DNA of 64,000 nucleotides. Source: Sphingomonas naphthae (GTDB lineage Bacteria; Pseudomonadota; Alphaproteobacteria; Sphingomonadales; Sphingomonadaceae). Where the stretch lies: contig NZ_CP117411.1 in assembly GCF_028607085.1 (NCBI RefSeq), positions 682,001-746,000 of the forward strand. The letters are read 5' to 3'. Below, one piece after another: positions 18,258-26,138 of the stretch. Within the stretch, counting starts at the first letter, position 1, and each line of letters begins with the position of its first letter. The notes below the pieces were generated by a model. It searched no databases and was not told where the DNA came from. It saw only the letters and a program-made list of their open reading frames with translations. The position numbers and the translations under genes are program-made.

Positions 18258-18500
18258 CTAAGATACTCGTCGGTCAAACCGTTCCAGCCTGGCCGTCATC
18301 CCGCGTGTTTCGGTTTCGTCGCGGCCGTAGACGGTGAAATTGGGGCTCTCGGCGCGGACCCATTTCGCCACCGCCTGATCCGGCCGCCCGGTGACGACGA
18401 TGTCGCCACGCGCCGGCCCGCTGCGTTGCTGCGCGCCGGCGGGCAGGATCGACGCGACGGTCAGGGCGAGCAGCATCGCCCCCGAACCCCAGCGCCTCAT
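18258..18500 (-). CDS. Short exported protein, possibly a truncated remnant
   Basis: An 80-residue frame with a signal peptide (MRRWGSGAMLLALTVASILPAGA) and a short mature part containing WVRAESPNFTVYGRDE and ARLERFDRR. In longer exported TPR-type proteins, a segment of the form SPNFxVY...LExFD occurs near the N-terminus and continues for hundreds of residues; here a stop follows immediately. Either this is a genuine small protein or the surviving 5' end of a longer gene. It lies between tRNA-Thr and the molybdenum hydroxylase gene. Confidence 0.55.
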   Translation of the reverse strand: MRRWGSGAMLLALTVASILPAGAQQRSGPARGDIVVTGRPDQAVAKWVRAESPNFTVYGRDETETRGMTARLERFDRRVS

Positions 18501-18614
18501 CTCGACCCTTCCCGCATCGATCACAGGGTAGCCGGGCGCGATCCGCACGCAAGTATCGCCAAGGACTTATCTTGTGCCTAGCCCCACGCGCCACACCCGC
18601 CTATCACTCGTCCG

Positions 18615-20885
18615 ATGGCCGCCCCGCGTTCGTTTCGTCCCAAGCCCCCGCCCAAGCCCGTCAAGCCGCCGCTGCGGGTGAGCCGGCGGCAACTGCTCGT
18701 GGGGGGCGGGGCCGGTGTGGGGCTGGTCGTGGCGTGGGGGCTGTGGCCGCGGCGCTATCGGCCGAATGTCGCCGCCGCGCCGGGCGAGACGGTGATGAAC
18801 GCCTGGCTCAAGATCGGCGAGGACGGGCATATCACCGCCGTCGTGCCGCAGGCGGAGATGGGGCAGGGGGTGTGGACCTCCATGGCGCAGATCCTGGCCG
18901 ACGAACTGGGGGCGGACTGGCGCACCGTGGGGGTCGAGCCCGCGCCGCCGGGGCCGCTCTACGCCAACACCCTGCTGTTCGAGGAAGCCGCCGACGAGAA
19001 GGTGTGGAGCCTGTTCTCGCGCCCCGCCCGCTGGATGGCGCGCGAGGCGGCGGAGCGATCGGGCTTCGTCATCACTGCGGGCTCCACCTCGATCCGCGCG
19101 TTCGAGCAGCCGCTGCGCGAGGCGGCGGCGATGGCGCGGGCGATGTTGCAGATGGCGGCAGCCGACATCTGGAAGGTCGACTGGCAGGCGCTCGACACCG
19201 CCGCCGGTTTCGTGACGCATGGCGACGAGAAGATGCGCTTCGCCGGCCTCGCCGCCAAGGCCGCCGGCTTCTCGCCGCCCGACGATCCGCCGCTGCGCGA
19301 GGTGGGCGAGGGCGATATTTCGGGCCATGCCGTGCCCCGCATCGATCTGCCGTCCAAGATCGACGGGTCGGCGCAATATACCGCCGACGTGCGCCTGCCG
19401 GGGATGCTGTTCGCCTCCGTCCGCAACGCGCCGCACCCCGACAGCCGGTTCGAGCGGTTCGCCGGGGAAAAGGCCGCCGAGCGCGTGCCGGGGGTGGTGA
19501 AGCTGTTCCGCAACCCCGGCTGGGTGGCGGTGGTGGCGAGCAATTGGTGGGCGGCGGACCATGCGCTCGACAGGATGCAGCCGCGCTTCACGCTGGCGGG
19601 CCTGCCCGACGACAAGGCGGTCGCGGGCGCGCTGAATGCGGCGCTGACCGGCCCGACCAAGCATGTCATGGCATCCGAGGGCGATGCCGACGAGGCGCTG
19701 GCGGTGCCGCAGGGGCGGGTCGAGGCGAATTATTCGGTGCCCTTCGGCGTCCATGCGCCGATCGAGCCGCTGACCGCGACGGCACGGGTGACGGGCGATC
19801 GGCTCGAGGTGTGGGCGCCGACCCAGGCGCCGGGCATCGCGCGCGCGGCGGCGGCGCGCGCGGCTGGGTTCGACGAGGCGCGGGTGACGATCTATCCGAT
19901 GTTCGTCGGCGGCGGCTTCGGGCGGAAGATCGAGGTGGATGCGATCGAGCAGGCCGCGATCGTCGCCGCCAAGCTCAAGAAGCCGGTGCAGCTTACCTGG
20001 AACCGCGCCGAGGAGACGATGCGGGATCGCTTCCGCCCGCCGGCCAAGGCGCGGATGGCGGCCGTCATCGGCCCCGGCAAACGGCTGGCGGCGTGGAAGG
20101 CGCGGATCGCGGCACCCTCGACGATGCGGGCGCTGGAGGAGCGGCTGATGCCGGGCTTCTCGATTGGCGGCGGGGCGACGGCCGAGGCGGCGGCGGTGGC
20201 GGGCGCCGCCCCGCCTTATGCGATCCCCGCGATGGCGGTGGAGCATGCCGCCGCCGCCCTGCCGATCGGCACCGGCATGGGGCGGGCGGTGGCGCACAGT
20301 TACACCGCTTTCTTCACCGAAGGCTTCATGGACGAACTGGCGCTGCTGGCCGGCGTCGATCCGGTCAGCTTCCGCATCCAGCATCTGGGTGCCGCGCCGC
20401 GTCTGGCGCGCTGCCTCCAGCGGGTGGCGCAGATGGGTGAGTGGGACGGGCCGGGCAAGGGGCAGGGGGTGGCGTGCCACTCGGCCTTCGGCAGCCATGT
20501 CGCGCTGCTGGCCGAGGCGGACGTGGAGGAAAAACGCATCCGGGTGCGCCGGGTGATCGCGGTGGTCGATTGCGGGCGGGCGATCCACCCCGATATCGTC
20601 GCGCAGAATATCGAGAGCGGGATTATCTGGGGGCTGGCGGCAACCATGCAGCCGGCGATCGGTTTCGCAGGCGGAATGGCCAATGTGCGTGACTTCATGG
20701 GGCTGAACCTGCCCCGGCTGGCCGATTCCCCGGAGATCGTGGTGGAAGTGATCGAGAGCCAGGAGGCGCCGGGCGGCGTCGGCGAGCTGGGCGTGCCGCC
20801 GGTGGCGCCCGCCATCGCCAACGCCGTGTTCGCCGCGACGGGCGCGCGGCTGCGCGATCTGCCGCTGGTGATCCCGGCCGCATGA
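18615..20885 (+). CDS. Xanthine dehydrogenase-family molybdopterin-binding subunit (IorB-like), Tat-exported
   Basis: A 756-residue large subunit of the aerobic molybdenum hydroxylases, closest in layout to the isoquinoline 1-oxidoreductase beta subunit/aldehyde dehydrogenase type. The N-terminus has a twin-arginine signal (RVSRRQLLVGGGAGVGLVV). Cofactor-binding segments include PQAEMGQGVWTSMAQILADE, VGGGFGRKIEVDAI, and the C-terminal GVGELGVPPVAPAIANAV with the catalytic Glu. The small [2Fe-2S] IorA-type partner that normally pairs with it is absent from the neighbourhood. Its stop overlaps the hemH start by 4 bases. Confidence 0.9.
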   Translation: MAAPRSFRPKPPPKPVKPPLRVSRRQLLVGGGAGVGLVVAWGLWPRRYRPNVAAAPGETVMNAWLKIGEDGHITAVVPQAEMGQGVWTSMAQILADELGADWRTVGVEPAPPGPLYANTLLFEEAADEKVWSLFSRPARWMAREAAERSGFVITAGSTSIRAFEQPLREAAAMARAMLQMAAADIWKVDWQALDTAAGFVTHGDEKMRFAGLAAKAAGFSPPDDPPLREVGEGDISGHAVPRIDLPSKIDGSAQYTADVRLPGMLFASVRNAPHPDSRFERFAGEKAAERVPGVVKLFRNPGWVAVVASNWWAADHALDRMQPRFTLAGLPDDKAVAGALNAALTGPTKHVMASEGDADEALAVPQGRVEANYSVPFGVHAPIEPLTATARVTGDRLEVWAPTQAPGIARAAAARAAGFDEARVTIYPMFVGGGFGRKIEVDAIEQAAIVAAKLKKPVQLTWNRAEETMRDRFRPPAKARMAAVIGPGKRLAAWKARIAAPSTMRALEERLMPGFSIGGGATAEAAAVAGAAPPYAIPAMAVEHAAAALPIGTGMGRAVAHSYTAFFTEGFMDELALLAGVDPVSFRIQHLGAAPRLARCLQRVAQMGEWDGPGKGQGVACHSAFGSHVALLAEADVEEKRIRVRRVIAVVDCGRAIHPDIVAQNIESGIIWGLAATMQPAIGFAGGMANVRDFMGLNLPRLADSPEIVVEVIESQEAPGGVGELGVPPVAPAIANAVFAATGARLRDLPLVIPAA

Positions 20886-21889
20886 GCGAGCCCGCCGGTC
20901 ATCCCGTCATCCCGCCCCCGCGCATCGGCGTGCTTCTCGTCAATCTCGGCACGCCCGACGCGCCCGAGCCGGGGGCGGTGCGACGCTATCTGGCGGAGTT
21001 CCTCGCCGACCGGCGGGTGGTGGAAATCCCGCCGATCCTGTGGCGGCCGATCCTGCACGGCATCATCCTGCGTACCCGCCCGAAGAAATCGGCCCATGCC
21101 TATCAACAGGTATGGCGTGAGGACGGATCGCCGCTGGCCGCCATCACCGCCGAGCAGGCGGCGGCGTTGCAGGCGGTGCTGGGTGGCGAGGTGATGGTCT
21201 ATCATGCGATGCGCTACGGCCGGCCCGCCATCGCCGAGCGGATCGCCGCGCTGAAGGCGCTCGGCTGCGATCGCATCCTGATCGCGCCGCTCTACCCGCA
21301 ATATTGCGCCGCGACGACCGCGACCGCCAACGACGCCGCCTTCGCCGCGCTGGCGGACATGCGCTGGCAGCCGGCGATTCGCACCCTGCCGCCCTATCAT
21401 GACGATCCGGCCTATATCGACGCGCTGGCGACCTCGGTGCGCGACGCGCTGGCGGGGCTCGACTGGGCGCCCGACGCGATCGTGGCCAGCTTCCACGGCA
21501 TGCCGCAGCGGACCCTGGCGCTGGGCGATCCCTATCACTGCCATTGCCAGAAGACGGCACGGCTGCTCTCCGAAGCGCTGGGGCGCGAGATCGTGATCGC
21601 CTTCCAGTCGCGCTTCGGGAAAGCGAAATGGCTGGAACCGGCGACCGACGCGACGCTGGAGCGGTTGGCGCGCGAGGGGAAACGCAACCTCGCGATCCTC
21701 GCGCCGGGCTTTTCGGCGGACTGCCTGGAGACGCTGGAGGAGCTGGAAATTCGCGGGCGGCAATCATTTGTCGCGGCAGGTGGAAAAAACTTCCACCTCA
21801 TCCCTTGCCTGAATGCGTCGCCCTTGGGCATTGATCTCATTGCCCATGCCGTCCGGCGTGAGCTTCAAGGATGGATCACCGTCGCTTAG
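20882..21889 (+). CDS. hemH: Ferrochelatase
   Basis: A 335-residue enzyme that inserts Fe2+ into protoporphyrin IX, the last step of haem b synthesis. Diagnostic segments are VLLVNLGTPDAPEP, ILIAPLYPQYCAATTATAND, SFHGMPQRTLALGDPYHCHC (containing the catalytic His) and LAPGFSADCLETLEEL. It overlaps the preceding molybdenum hydroxylase gene by ATGA, so the two are probably cotranscribed. Confidence 0.96.
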   Translation: MSEPAGHPVIPPPRIGVLLVNLGTPDAPEPGAVRRYLAEFLADRRVVEIPPILWRPILHGIILRTRPKKSAHAYQQVWREDGSPLAAITAEQAAALQAVLGGEVMVYHAMRYGRPAIAERIAALKALGCDRILIAPLYPQYCAATTATANDAAFAALADMRWQPAIRTLPPYHDDPAYIDALATSVRDALAGLDWAPDAIVASFHGMPQRTLALGDPYHCHCQKTARLLSEALGREIVIAFQSRFGKAKWLEPATDATLERLAREGKRNLAILAPGFSADCLETLEELEIRGRQSFVAAGGKNFHLIPCLNASPLGIDLIAHAVRRELQGWITVA

Positions 21890-21918
21890 CGTCCATAATC
21901 GATAGAGGAGAGTTTCCA

Positions 21919-22641
21919 ATGGCTCGGGTTGCGGTCGTCACGGGTGGAACGCGCGGTATCGGCGAGGCGATCAGCCTGACGCTGAAGGATAAGGGCATCA
22001 CGGTCGTCGCCAATTATGCCGGCAACGAGGAAAAGGCGGCCAAGTTCACCGAGGCCACGGGCATCCCCGCCTACCGGTGGGACGTGTCGGATCATGAGGC
22101 GACCATCGCCGGGATCAAGCAGATCGAGGCCGAGGTCGGCCCGGTCGACATCGTCGTCAACAATGCCGGCATCACCCGCGACGGCACGCTGATGCGGATG
22201 ACCTATGCCGCGTGGAAGGAAGTGATCGACGTCAATCTCGGCGGCTGCTTCAACATGGCCAAGGCCACGTTCGAGGGCATGAAGAGCCGGGGCTGGGGCC
22301 GCATCGTCAACATCGGCTCGATCAACGGCCAGGCCGGCCAATATGGCCAGGTCAACTATGCCGCCGCGAAATCGGGCATCCACGGCTTCACCAAGGCGCT
22401 GGCGCAGGAAGGCGCGCGCTTCGGCATCACCGTCAACGCGATCGCGCCGGGCTATATCGATACCGACATGGTCGCCGCCGTGCCGCAGGACGTGCTGGCC
22501 AAGATCGTCGCCAAGGTGCCGGTCGGCCGCCTGGGCGAAGCCAAGGAGATCGCGCGCGGCGTGGCCTTCCTGTGCGGCGAGGATGCGGGCTTCGTGACGG
22601 GATCGACGCTGTCGATCAACGGCGGCCAGCATATGTATTGA
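21919..22641 (+). CDS. phbB: Acetoacetyl-CoA reductase (NADPH)
   Basis: A 240-residue SDR that reduces acetoacetyl-CoA to (R)-3-hydroxybutyryl-CoA for polyhydroxybutyrate. It shows the cofactor motif TGGTRGIG, VVNNAGITRDGTL, the catalytic Ser in NIGSINGQAGQYGQ with YAAAK, and the PhaB-typical C-terminus VTGSTLSINGGQHMY. ATG 21919 has AGAGGAGAG in good position. No phaA or phaC gene is adjacent. Confidence 0.92.
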   Translation: MARVAVVTGGTRGIGEAISLTLKDKGITVVANYAGNEEKAAKFTEATGIPAYRWDVSDHEATIAGIKQIEAEVGPVDIVVNNAGITRDGTLMRMTYAAWKEVIDVNLGGCFNMAKATFEGMKSRGWGRIVNIGSINGQAGQYGQVNYAAAKSGIHGFTKALAQEGARFGITVNAIAPGYIDTDMVAAVPQDVLAKIVAKVPVGRLGEAKEIARGVAFLCGEDAGFVTGSTLSINGGQHMY

Positions 22642-22670
22642 TCGATACGCCGATCTTCACAAACGATATC

Positions 22671-22748
22671 GTGCTCCTGCGAAGGCAGGAGCCCAGGGCA
22701 GGATGGCGCAGCGCCTGTGACCCTGGGCTCCTGCTTCCGCAGGAGCAC
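22671..22748. repeat. Palindromic intergenic repeat, 78 bp
   Basis: GTGCTCCTGCGAAGGCAGGAGC at the left is mirrored by GCTCCTGCTTCCGCAGGAGCAC at the right, and inner CCCAGGG/CCCTGGG arms extend the pairing around a short centre. The element could fold as a long hairpin after phbB. Such intergenic palindromes are typical of dispersed repeat families in sphingomonads; copy number cannot be judged from one window. Confidence 0.7.
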
Positions 22749-22769
22749 TTTTAACAGGAGGGGTGAAGG

Positions 22770-23030
22770 GTGGCCCGCCGCCCCGCCCGCAAGCCGCCGC
22801 GCCGCACCAACGGCCCGATCAAGCGATCGGTGATGATCGCCGGCCATTCCACCTCGATCAGCCTTGAGCCCATCTTCTGGGACGCGCTCGGCCGGGTCGC
22901 CGGGGAAATGGAACTGCCCCTCAACGCCTTGGTCGCCCGCATCGATGCGGAGCGGATCGAGGAGGCCGATCCGCCCAATCTCGCCAGCGCTATCCGCGTT
23001 TGGCTGTTCGCGCGCGTATCGGAAAAGTAG
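22770..23030 (+). CDS. Ribbon-helix-helix domain protein
   Basis: An 86-residue protein with a basic N-terminus (ARRPARKPPRRTNG) followed by a RHH-like domain: KRSVMIAGHSTSISLEPIFWD, then ALGRVAGEMELPLNALVARI and SAIRVWLFARV. It starts at GTG with AGGAGGGG upstream. Proteins of this small family are predicted DNA-binding regulators; the target is unknown. Confidence 0.75.
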   Translation: MARRPARKPPRRTNGPIKRSVMIAGHSTSISLEPIFWDALGRVAGEMELPLNALVARIDAERIEEADPPNLASAIRVWLFARVSEK

Positions 23031-23088
23031 CGCCCCGGCCATGTCGTAACGGGTGCATATCGTGCCCCGCGCCGCTAAGCCCCATCGC

Positions 23089-23772
23089 ATGATGATCGCG
23101 ATTCCCAACGTGCTGTCGCGCGAGCAGGTGACGGCCATGCGCGCGGAGATGGACGCCGCCGAATGGGTGGACGGCAATGTCACCTCCGGCTTTCAGGCGG
23201 CGCTGGCCAAGCGCAACGAGCAATTGCCCGAGGATGGCGAGACGGCGCGGCGGATGGCCGGCGCGGTGCTGGACGCGCTGGGCCGCACGCCCCTGTTCAT
23301 CGCCGCCGCGCTGCCGCTCAAGGTGTTTCCGCCGCTGTTCAACCGCTATTCGGCATCGCAGGGCGGCAAGTTTGACGTGCATGTCGACAATGCCATCCGC
23401 ATCGGCCGCGAGATGCGGGTGCGCAGCGATCTTTCGGCGACGCTCTTCCTGTCGGATCCGGAGGATTATGAGGGCGGGGAGCTACAGGTCGAGGATCTGT
23501 TCGGCACCCATATCGTCAAGCTGCCGGCCGGCGACATGATCCTCTATCCCTCGTCCAGCCTGCACCGCGTGACGCCGGTGACGAAGGGCGTGCGCGTCGC
23601 CTCCTTCATGTGGCTGCAATCGATGGTGCGCGACGATGGCGAGCGGCGATTGCTGCTGGAACTCGACCAGTCGATCCAGTCGATCGCCGCCGATCGCGGG
23701 CAGGGCGATGCCGAGGTCGTGCGGCTGACGGGGGTGTACCATAATCTGCTGCGGCGCTGGGCGGACGCCTAG
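23089..23772 (+). CDS. piuC: PKHD-type Fe(II)/2-oxoglutarate hydroxylase (PiuC/YbiX-like)
   Basis: A 227-residue non-haem iron dioxygenase. The core shows [11 protein letters not shown] (H-x-D iron ligands), [37 protein letters not shown] (distal His and the 2-oxoglutarate-binding Arg). PiuC genes usually sit next to an iron-siderophore TonB receptor; none is next to this one. The start at [13 protein letters not shown] matches the family start. Confidence 0.9.
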   Translation: MMIAIPNVLSREQVTAMRAEMDAAEWVDGNVTSGFQAALAKRNEQLPEDGETARRMAGAVLDALGRTPLFIAAALPLKVFPPLFNRYSASQGGKFDVHVDNAIRIGREMRVRSDLSATLFLSDPEDYEGGELQVEDLFGTHIVKLPAGDMILYPSSSLHRVTPVTKGVRVASFMWLQSMVRDDGERRLLLELDQSIQSIAADRGQGDAEVVRLTGVYHNLLRRWADA

Positions 23773-23792
23773 GCCGCGCCTCTGACAAACGG

Positions 23793-23836
23793 GCGAGGCG
23801 GTACGACGCTCTGTTAAAGCGCCCGGACCGCCTCGC
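23793..23836. terminator. Hairpin between convergent genes
   Basis: GCGAGGCGGT (23793-23802) and ACCGCCTCGC (23827-23836) are perfect 10-bp inverted repeats around a 24-base loop. The position between two convergent stop codons suggests transcription termination, but no T-tract follows. Confidence 0.35.
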
Positions 23837-23848
23837 CGCGCGATCCGC

Positions 23849-24310
23849 TCAGCGGCAGCGCGCGTTGTTGCTGTCGATCGACTTTCCGAGAATGCCGCCG
23901 CCAGCGGCGCCCAACACGGTGCCCAGCAATGACGAATTGCCCCGATCGAGCGCGTTGCCCAGCACGCCGCCGGCCAATGCCCCGACGATCAGGCCGGTCG
24001 TGCCGTCGCTGCGCCGGCAATAATATTGGCCGTCGCCACCGCGATAGATACGATCGTTGCGGCCAAGCCGCCGCTCCTTGTAGCGCCGGTCGTCGCGATA
24101 ATAGCGCGATGCGTCATAGCCGCCGTAACGATTGTCGGGGCGGTTGTAATCGTAACGCCCGCCATCACGCCAGTTCGCGCCCCGCCAGCGCTGGTCGTAG
24201 CGGTTGCGGTCGCCGCGATCCTGATGTCGATCATCACGATCGCGGCCGTGCTGCGCGAGGGCGGGGCCCGCCACGATCAGCATGAGGGCGGCAATGAAGG
24301 CTTTACGCAT
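23849..24310 (-). CDS. Exported glycine-zipper protein
   Basis: A 153-residue protein with a signal peptide (MRKAFIAALMLIVAGPALA), a low-complexity stretch rich in Arg, Asp, Tyr and Gly, and a C-terminal glycine-zipper 2TM-like segment (LIVGALAGGVLGNALDRG then GTVLGAAGGGILGKSID). It is probably associated with the outer membrane or periplasm. AAGGGAATAAC precedes the ATG. Function unknown. Confidence 0.75.
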   Translation of the reverse strand: MRKAFIAALMLIVAGPALAQHGRDRDDRHQDRGDRNRYDQRWRGANWRDGGRYDYNRPDNRYGGYDASRYYRDDRRYKERRLGRNDRIYRGGDGQYYCRRSDGTTGLIVGALAGGVLGNALDRGNSSLLGTVLGAAGGGILGKSIDSNNARCR

Positions 24311-24451
24311 GTTATTCCCTTTCAAGGACGGTGACGTAACCGGCGCCGGCGATTAGGGTTGCATCGGGCTGCCTGCGGCTGGATCGGCCACCGTAACATC
24401 CCGGCCTTTGAGGTTGCAGGGGATAGGGGAGCCGCTATACGCTCTCCCCGT

Positions 24452-24490
24452 GCGGGCGTGGTGAAATGGTAGACGCAGCGGACTCAAAAT
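24452..24490 (+). pseudogene. 5' half of host tRNA-Leu(CAA), split by the integrative element
   Basis: GCGGGCGTGGTGAAATGG and the D-arm continue to the anticodon loop GACTCAAAAT, then the sequence turns into element DNA (GGAATTGGG) with no matching 3' half. The missing part, starting TCCGCCGCCGC, lies at 50258-50311. Upstream, TTGCAG and TATACG at about 17-base spacing look like the original promoter. Confidence 0.9.
24482..24490 (+). repeat. attL core, ACTCAAAAT
   Basis: The nine-base core is shared with attR at 50258-50266. It coincides with the anticodon loop of tRNA-Leu(CAA), a common attB position for tyrosine integrases. Confidence 0.85.
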
Positions 24491-24566
24491 GGAATTGGGT
24501 CTACAAAATAACGCGAAAAATCTAATAAAATCAATGACTTTGACAAAGTCAGACGCATCAGATATC

Positions 24567-24585
24567 CTTACACATGTCTTACACA
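24567..24585 (+). repeat. CTTACACA repeats, probable integrase arm sites (left)
   Basis: CTTACACA occurs at 24567 and 24578, 11 bases apart, between attL and the integrase. The same octamer occurs four times close to attR. Such end-specific short direct repeats fit arm-type integrase binding sites. They lie inside the open frame upstream of the chosen integrase start, which supports a start at 24627. Confidence 0.6.
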
Positions 24586-24626
24586 TTTTGAACAAGGCGG
24601 ATTTGACGAGCGAGAAGCACACTTTC

Positions 24627-25907
24627 ATGGATGACAAGCTTCACGTCTATCGACGTGAAGGCAGCAGCTTTTGGCAGTGCTCAACCTATCTCGGCAGTCG
24701 CAATCACCGCGAGTCCACTAAGGAAAAAAACCTCTCGCTCGCGGTCGAGTTTGCCAAGCAATGGTATCTCGAACGGCTGGTCGAGGAACGCAACCGCCGC
24801 CGTGGGCGCATATCGCCTCTGTTGGACGGCCCAGTTCAACAGCAGATTATCGTAGAGCCCGCGCCGACAATGGACCGTCGCCGCCGTCAGAACCGCGCTG
24901 CGGCAGCGGGGCCGACGTTCAAGGATGCGGCGGATGCCTTCCTTAAAGAGTATGAGATTATAACACTCGGCGAGCGTAACGTTGATTACGTCGCGCAGAA
25001 GTCGATGCATGTGAAAGTGCATCTGCTTCCCTATTTTGGGGATACGCCGGTAGCCGATGTGACGGCCGGAATGGTGCAGGATTACCGGGTTCACCGCCAA
25101 TCGTCGCGGATCGATCCAAAGACCGGAAAAGTGAAGAAGCCCGCGCGCGCTACCCTCCACGGCGAGACAGTGACGCTGCGTCAGGTCCTGAAGACCGCCA
25201 ATCGGAAGGGGTGGATTGATGCGCTGCCGGATATGTCGGTGGCCTATAAATCGTCCGGTAAGGTGGAGCATCGCGCTTGGTTCTCGCCCGAAGAGTATAA
25301 AATACTCTACGAGTACACGCGCGAGCGGGCGAAGAACCCTCCCAAGGAACGTTGGCGCAAGGAGTGCGAGACGTTTCATGACTACGTTCTTTTCATGGGG
25401 AACACCGGCCTTCGGCCCGATGAGTCGGCGAGGCTTGAACTGCGTGACGTTCAGGTCGTGAAGGACGAAGCGACAGGCGAGCGCATCCTTGAGATCGAAG
25501 TGCGCGGCAAGCGTGGCGTAGGTTTCTGCAAATCGATGCCGGGGGCTGTGCTTCCATTCGAGCGTGTCCGCAAACGCAAAAGCCTGAAGCTGACCGACCC
25601 GATCTTCGGAAAAACGCCGCGCGAACTAATGAACACGGTGCTCGATGAGTTGAACTTGAAGCTGGATCGCGATGATCATGTTCGTACCTGCTACAGTTTA
25701 CGCCACACTTACATCTGTATGCGGCTTCTGGAGGGGGCTGATATCTATCAAGTAGCAAAGAACTGCCGCACCAGTGTTGAAATGATCGAGAAATTTTACG
25801 GACGGCATTTGAAGAACAATATTGATGCCGCCGCTGTGAATGTTCGTAAGCCTAAAGTGAATAAGGTCCGTAAGCCGCGTCGCAAGCCTGCGGCGGCAGC
25901 GGATTGA
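24627..25907 (+). CDS. Tyrosine-type integrase
   Basis: A 426-residue site-specific recombinase. An N-terminal region (VYRREGSSFWQCSTYLG and following) is followed by a SAM-like core-binding domain near FKDAADAFLKEYE. The catalytic domain has the first Arg in NTGLRPDESARLEL, the second box in CYSLRHTYIC (Tyr instead of the more usual His before x-x-Arg) and the nucleophile Tyr in MIEKFYGRHL. It lies directly next to attL and is the obvious integrase for the tRNA-Leu site. The frame is open from 24489, but the arm-site repeats and the family-like N-terminus favour ATG 24627. Confidence 0.9.
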   Translation: MDDKLHVYRREGSSFWQCSTYLGSRNHRESTKEKNLSLAVEFAKQWYLERLVEERNRRRGRISPLLDGPVQQQIIVEPAPTMDRRRRQNRAAAAGPTFKDAADAFLKEYEIITLGERNVDYVAQKSMHVKVHLLPYFGDTPVADVTAGMVQDYRVHRQSSRIDPKTGKVKKPARATLHGETVTLRQVLKTANRKGWIDALPDMSVAYKSSGKVEHRAWFSPEEYKILYEYTRERAKNPPKERWRKECETFHDYVLFMGNTGLRPDESARLELRDVQVVKDEATGERILEIEVRGKRGVGFCKSMPGAVLPFERVRKRKSLKLTDPIFGKTPRELMNTVLDELNLKLDRDDHVRTCYSLRHTYICMRLLEGADIYQVAKNCRTSVEMIEKFYGRHLKNNIDAAAVNVRKPKVNKVRKPRRKPAAAAD

Positions 25908-25965
25908 AGGGGCTTCGCCTTTCCGGTTGCAGGATATACTGGACCCGCTATAGGGTCTGTCCTGT

Positions 25966-26049
25966 GCGGGCGTGGTGAAATGGTAGACGCAGCGGATTCA
26001 AAATCCGCCGCCGCAAGGCATGTCGGTTCGAGTCCGACCGCCCGCACCA
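25966..26049 (+). tRNA. tRNA-Leu (anticodon CAA), element-borne complete copy
   Basis: An 84-nt cloverleaf with encoded CCA. Acceptor GCGGGCG pairs with CGCCCGC, the anticodon stem-loop is GCGGA-TTCAAAA-TCCGC, there is a long variable arm, and the T-arm is GTCGGTTCGAGTCCGAC. Apart from one base in the anticodon loop (T instead of C at position 32) it equals the reconstructed host gene. A promoter-like TTGCAG/TATAGG pair resembles that of the host copy. It probably replaces the split gene. Confidence 0.95.
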
Positions 26050-26083
26050 TCGCTCAGCAGAGCCCGTCAGGCTACTGAACAGG

Positions 26084-26102
26084 AGCAGGGTTCTGCTTTT
26101 TT
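26084..26102 (+). terminator. Intrinsic terminator after tRNA-Leu
   Basis: AGCAG (26084-26088) and CTGCT (26093-26097) form a short stem followed by an unbroken run of six T, 35 bases after the tRNA. Confidence 0.65.
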
Positions 26103-26138
26103 GCGCGAAGGAGGCATGGGCTGAACGGCCCGTCCTTC

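Noticed and set aside
24489-24626. N-terminal extension of the integrase starting inside the att core
   Set aside because: It reads through the arm-site repeats and has no ribosome binding site; the later ATG gives a typical integrase start.
24482-26010. A separate 1.5-kb element consisting of the integrase only, with the middle tRNA as its right att
   Set aside because: The middle tRNA is complete and its core differs by one base, while the outer cores match exactly and restore one tRNA gene, so a single 25.8-kb element explains the data better.
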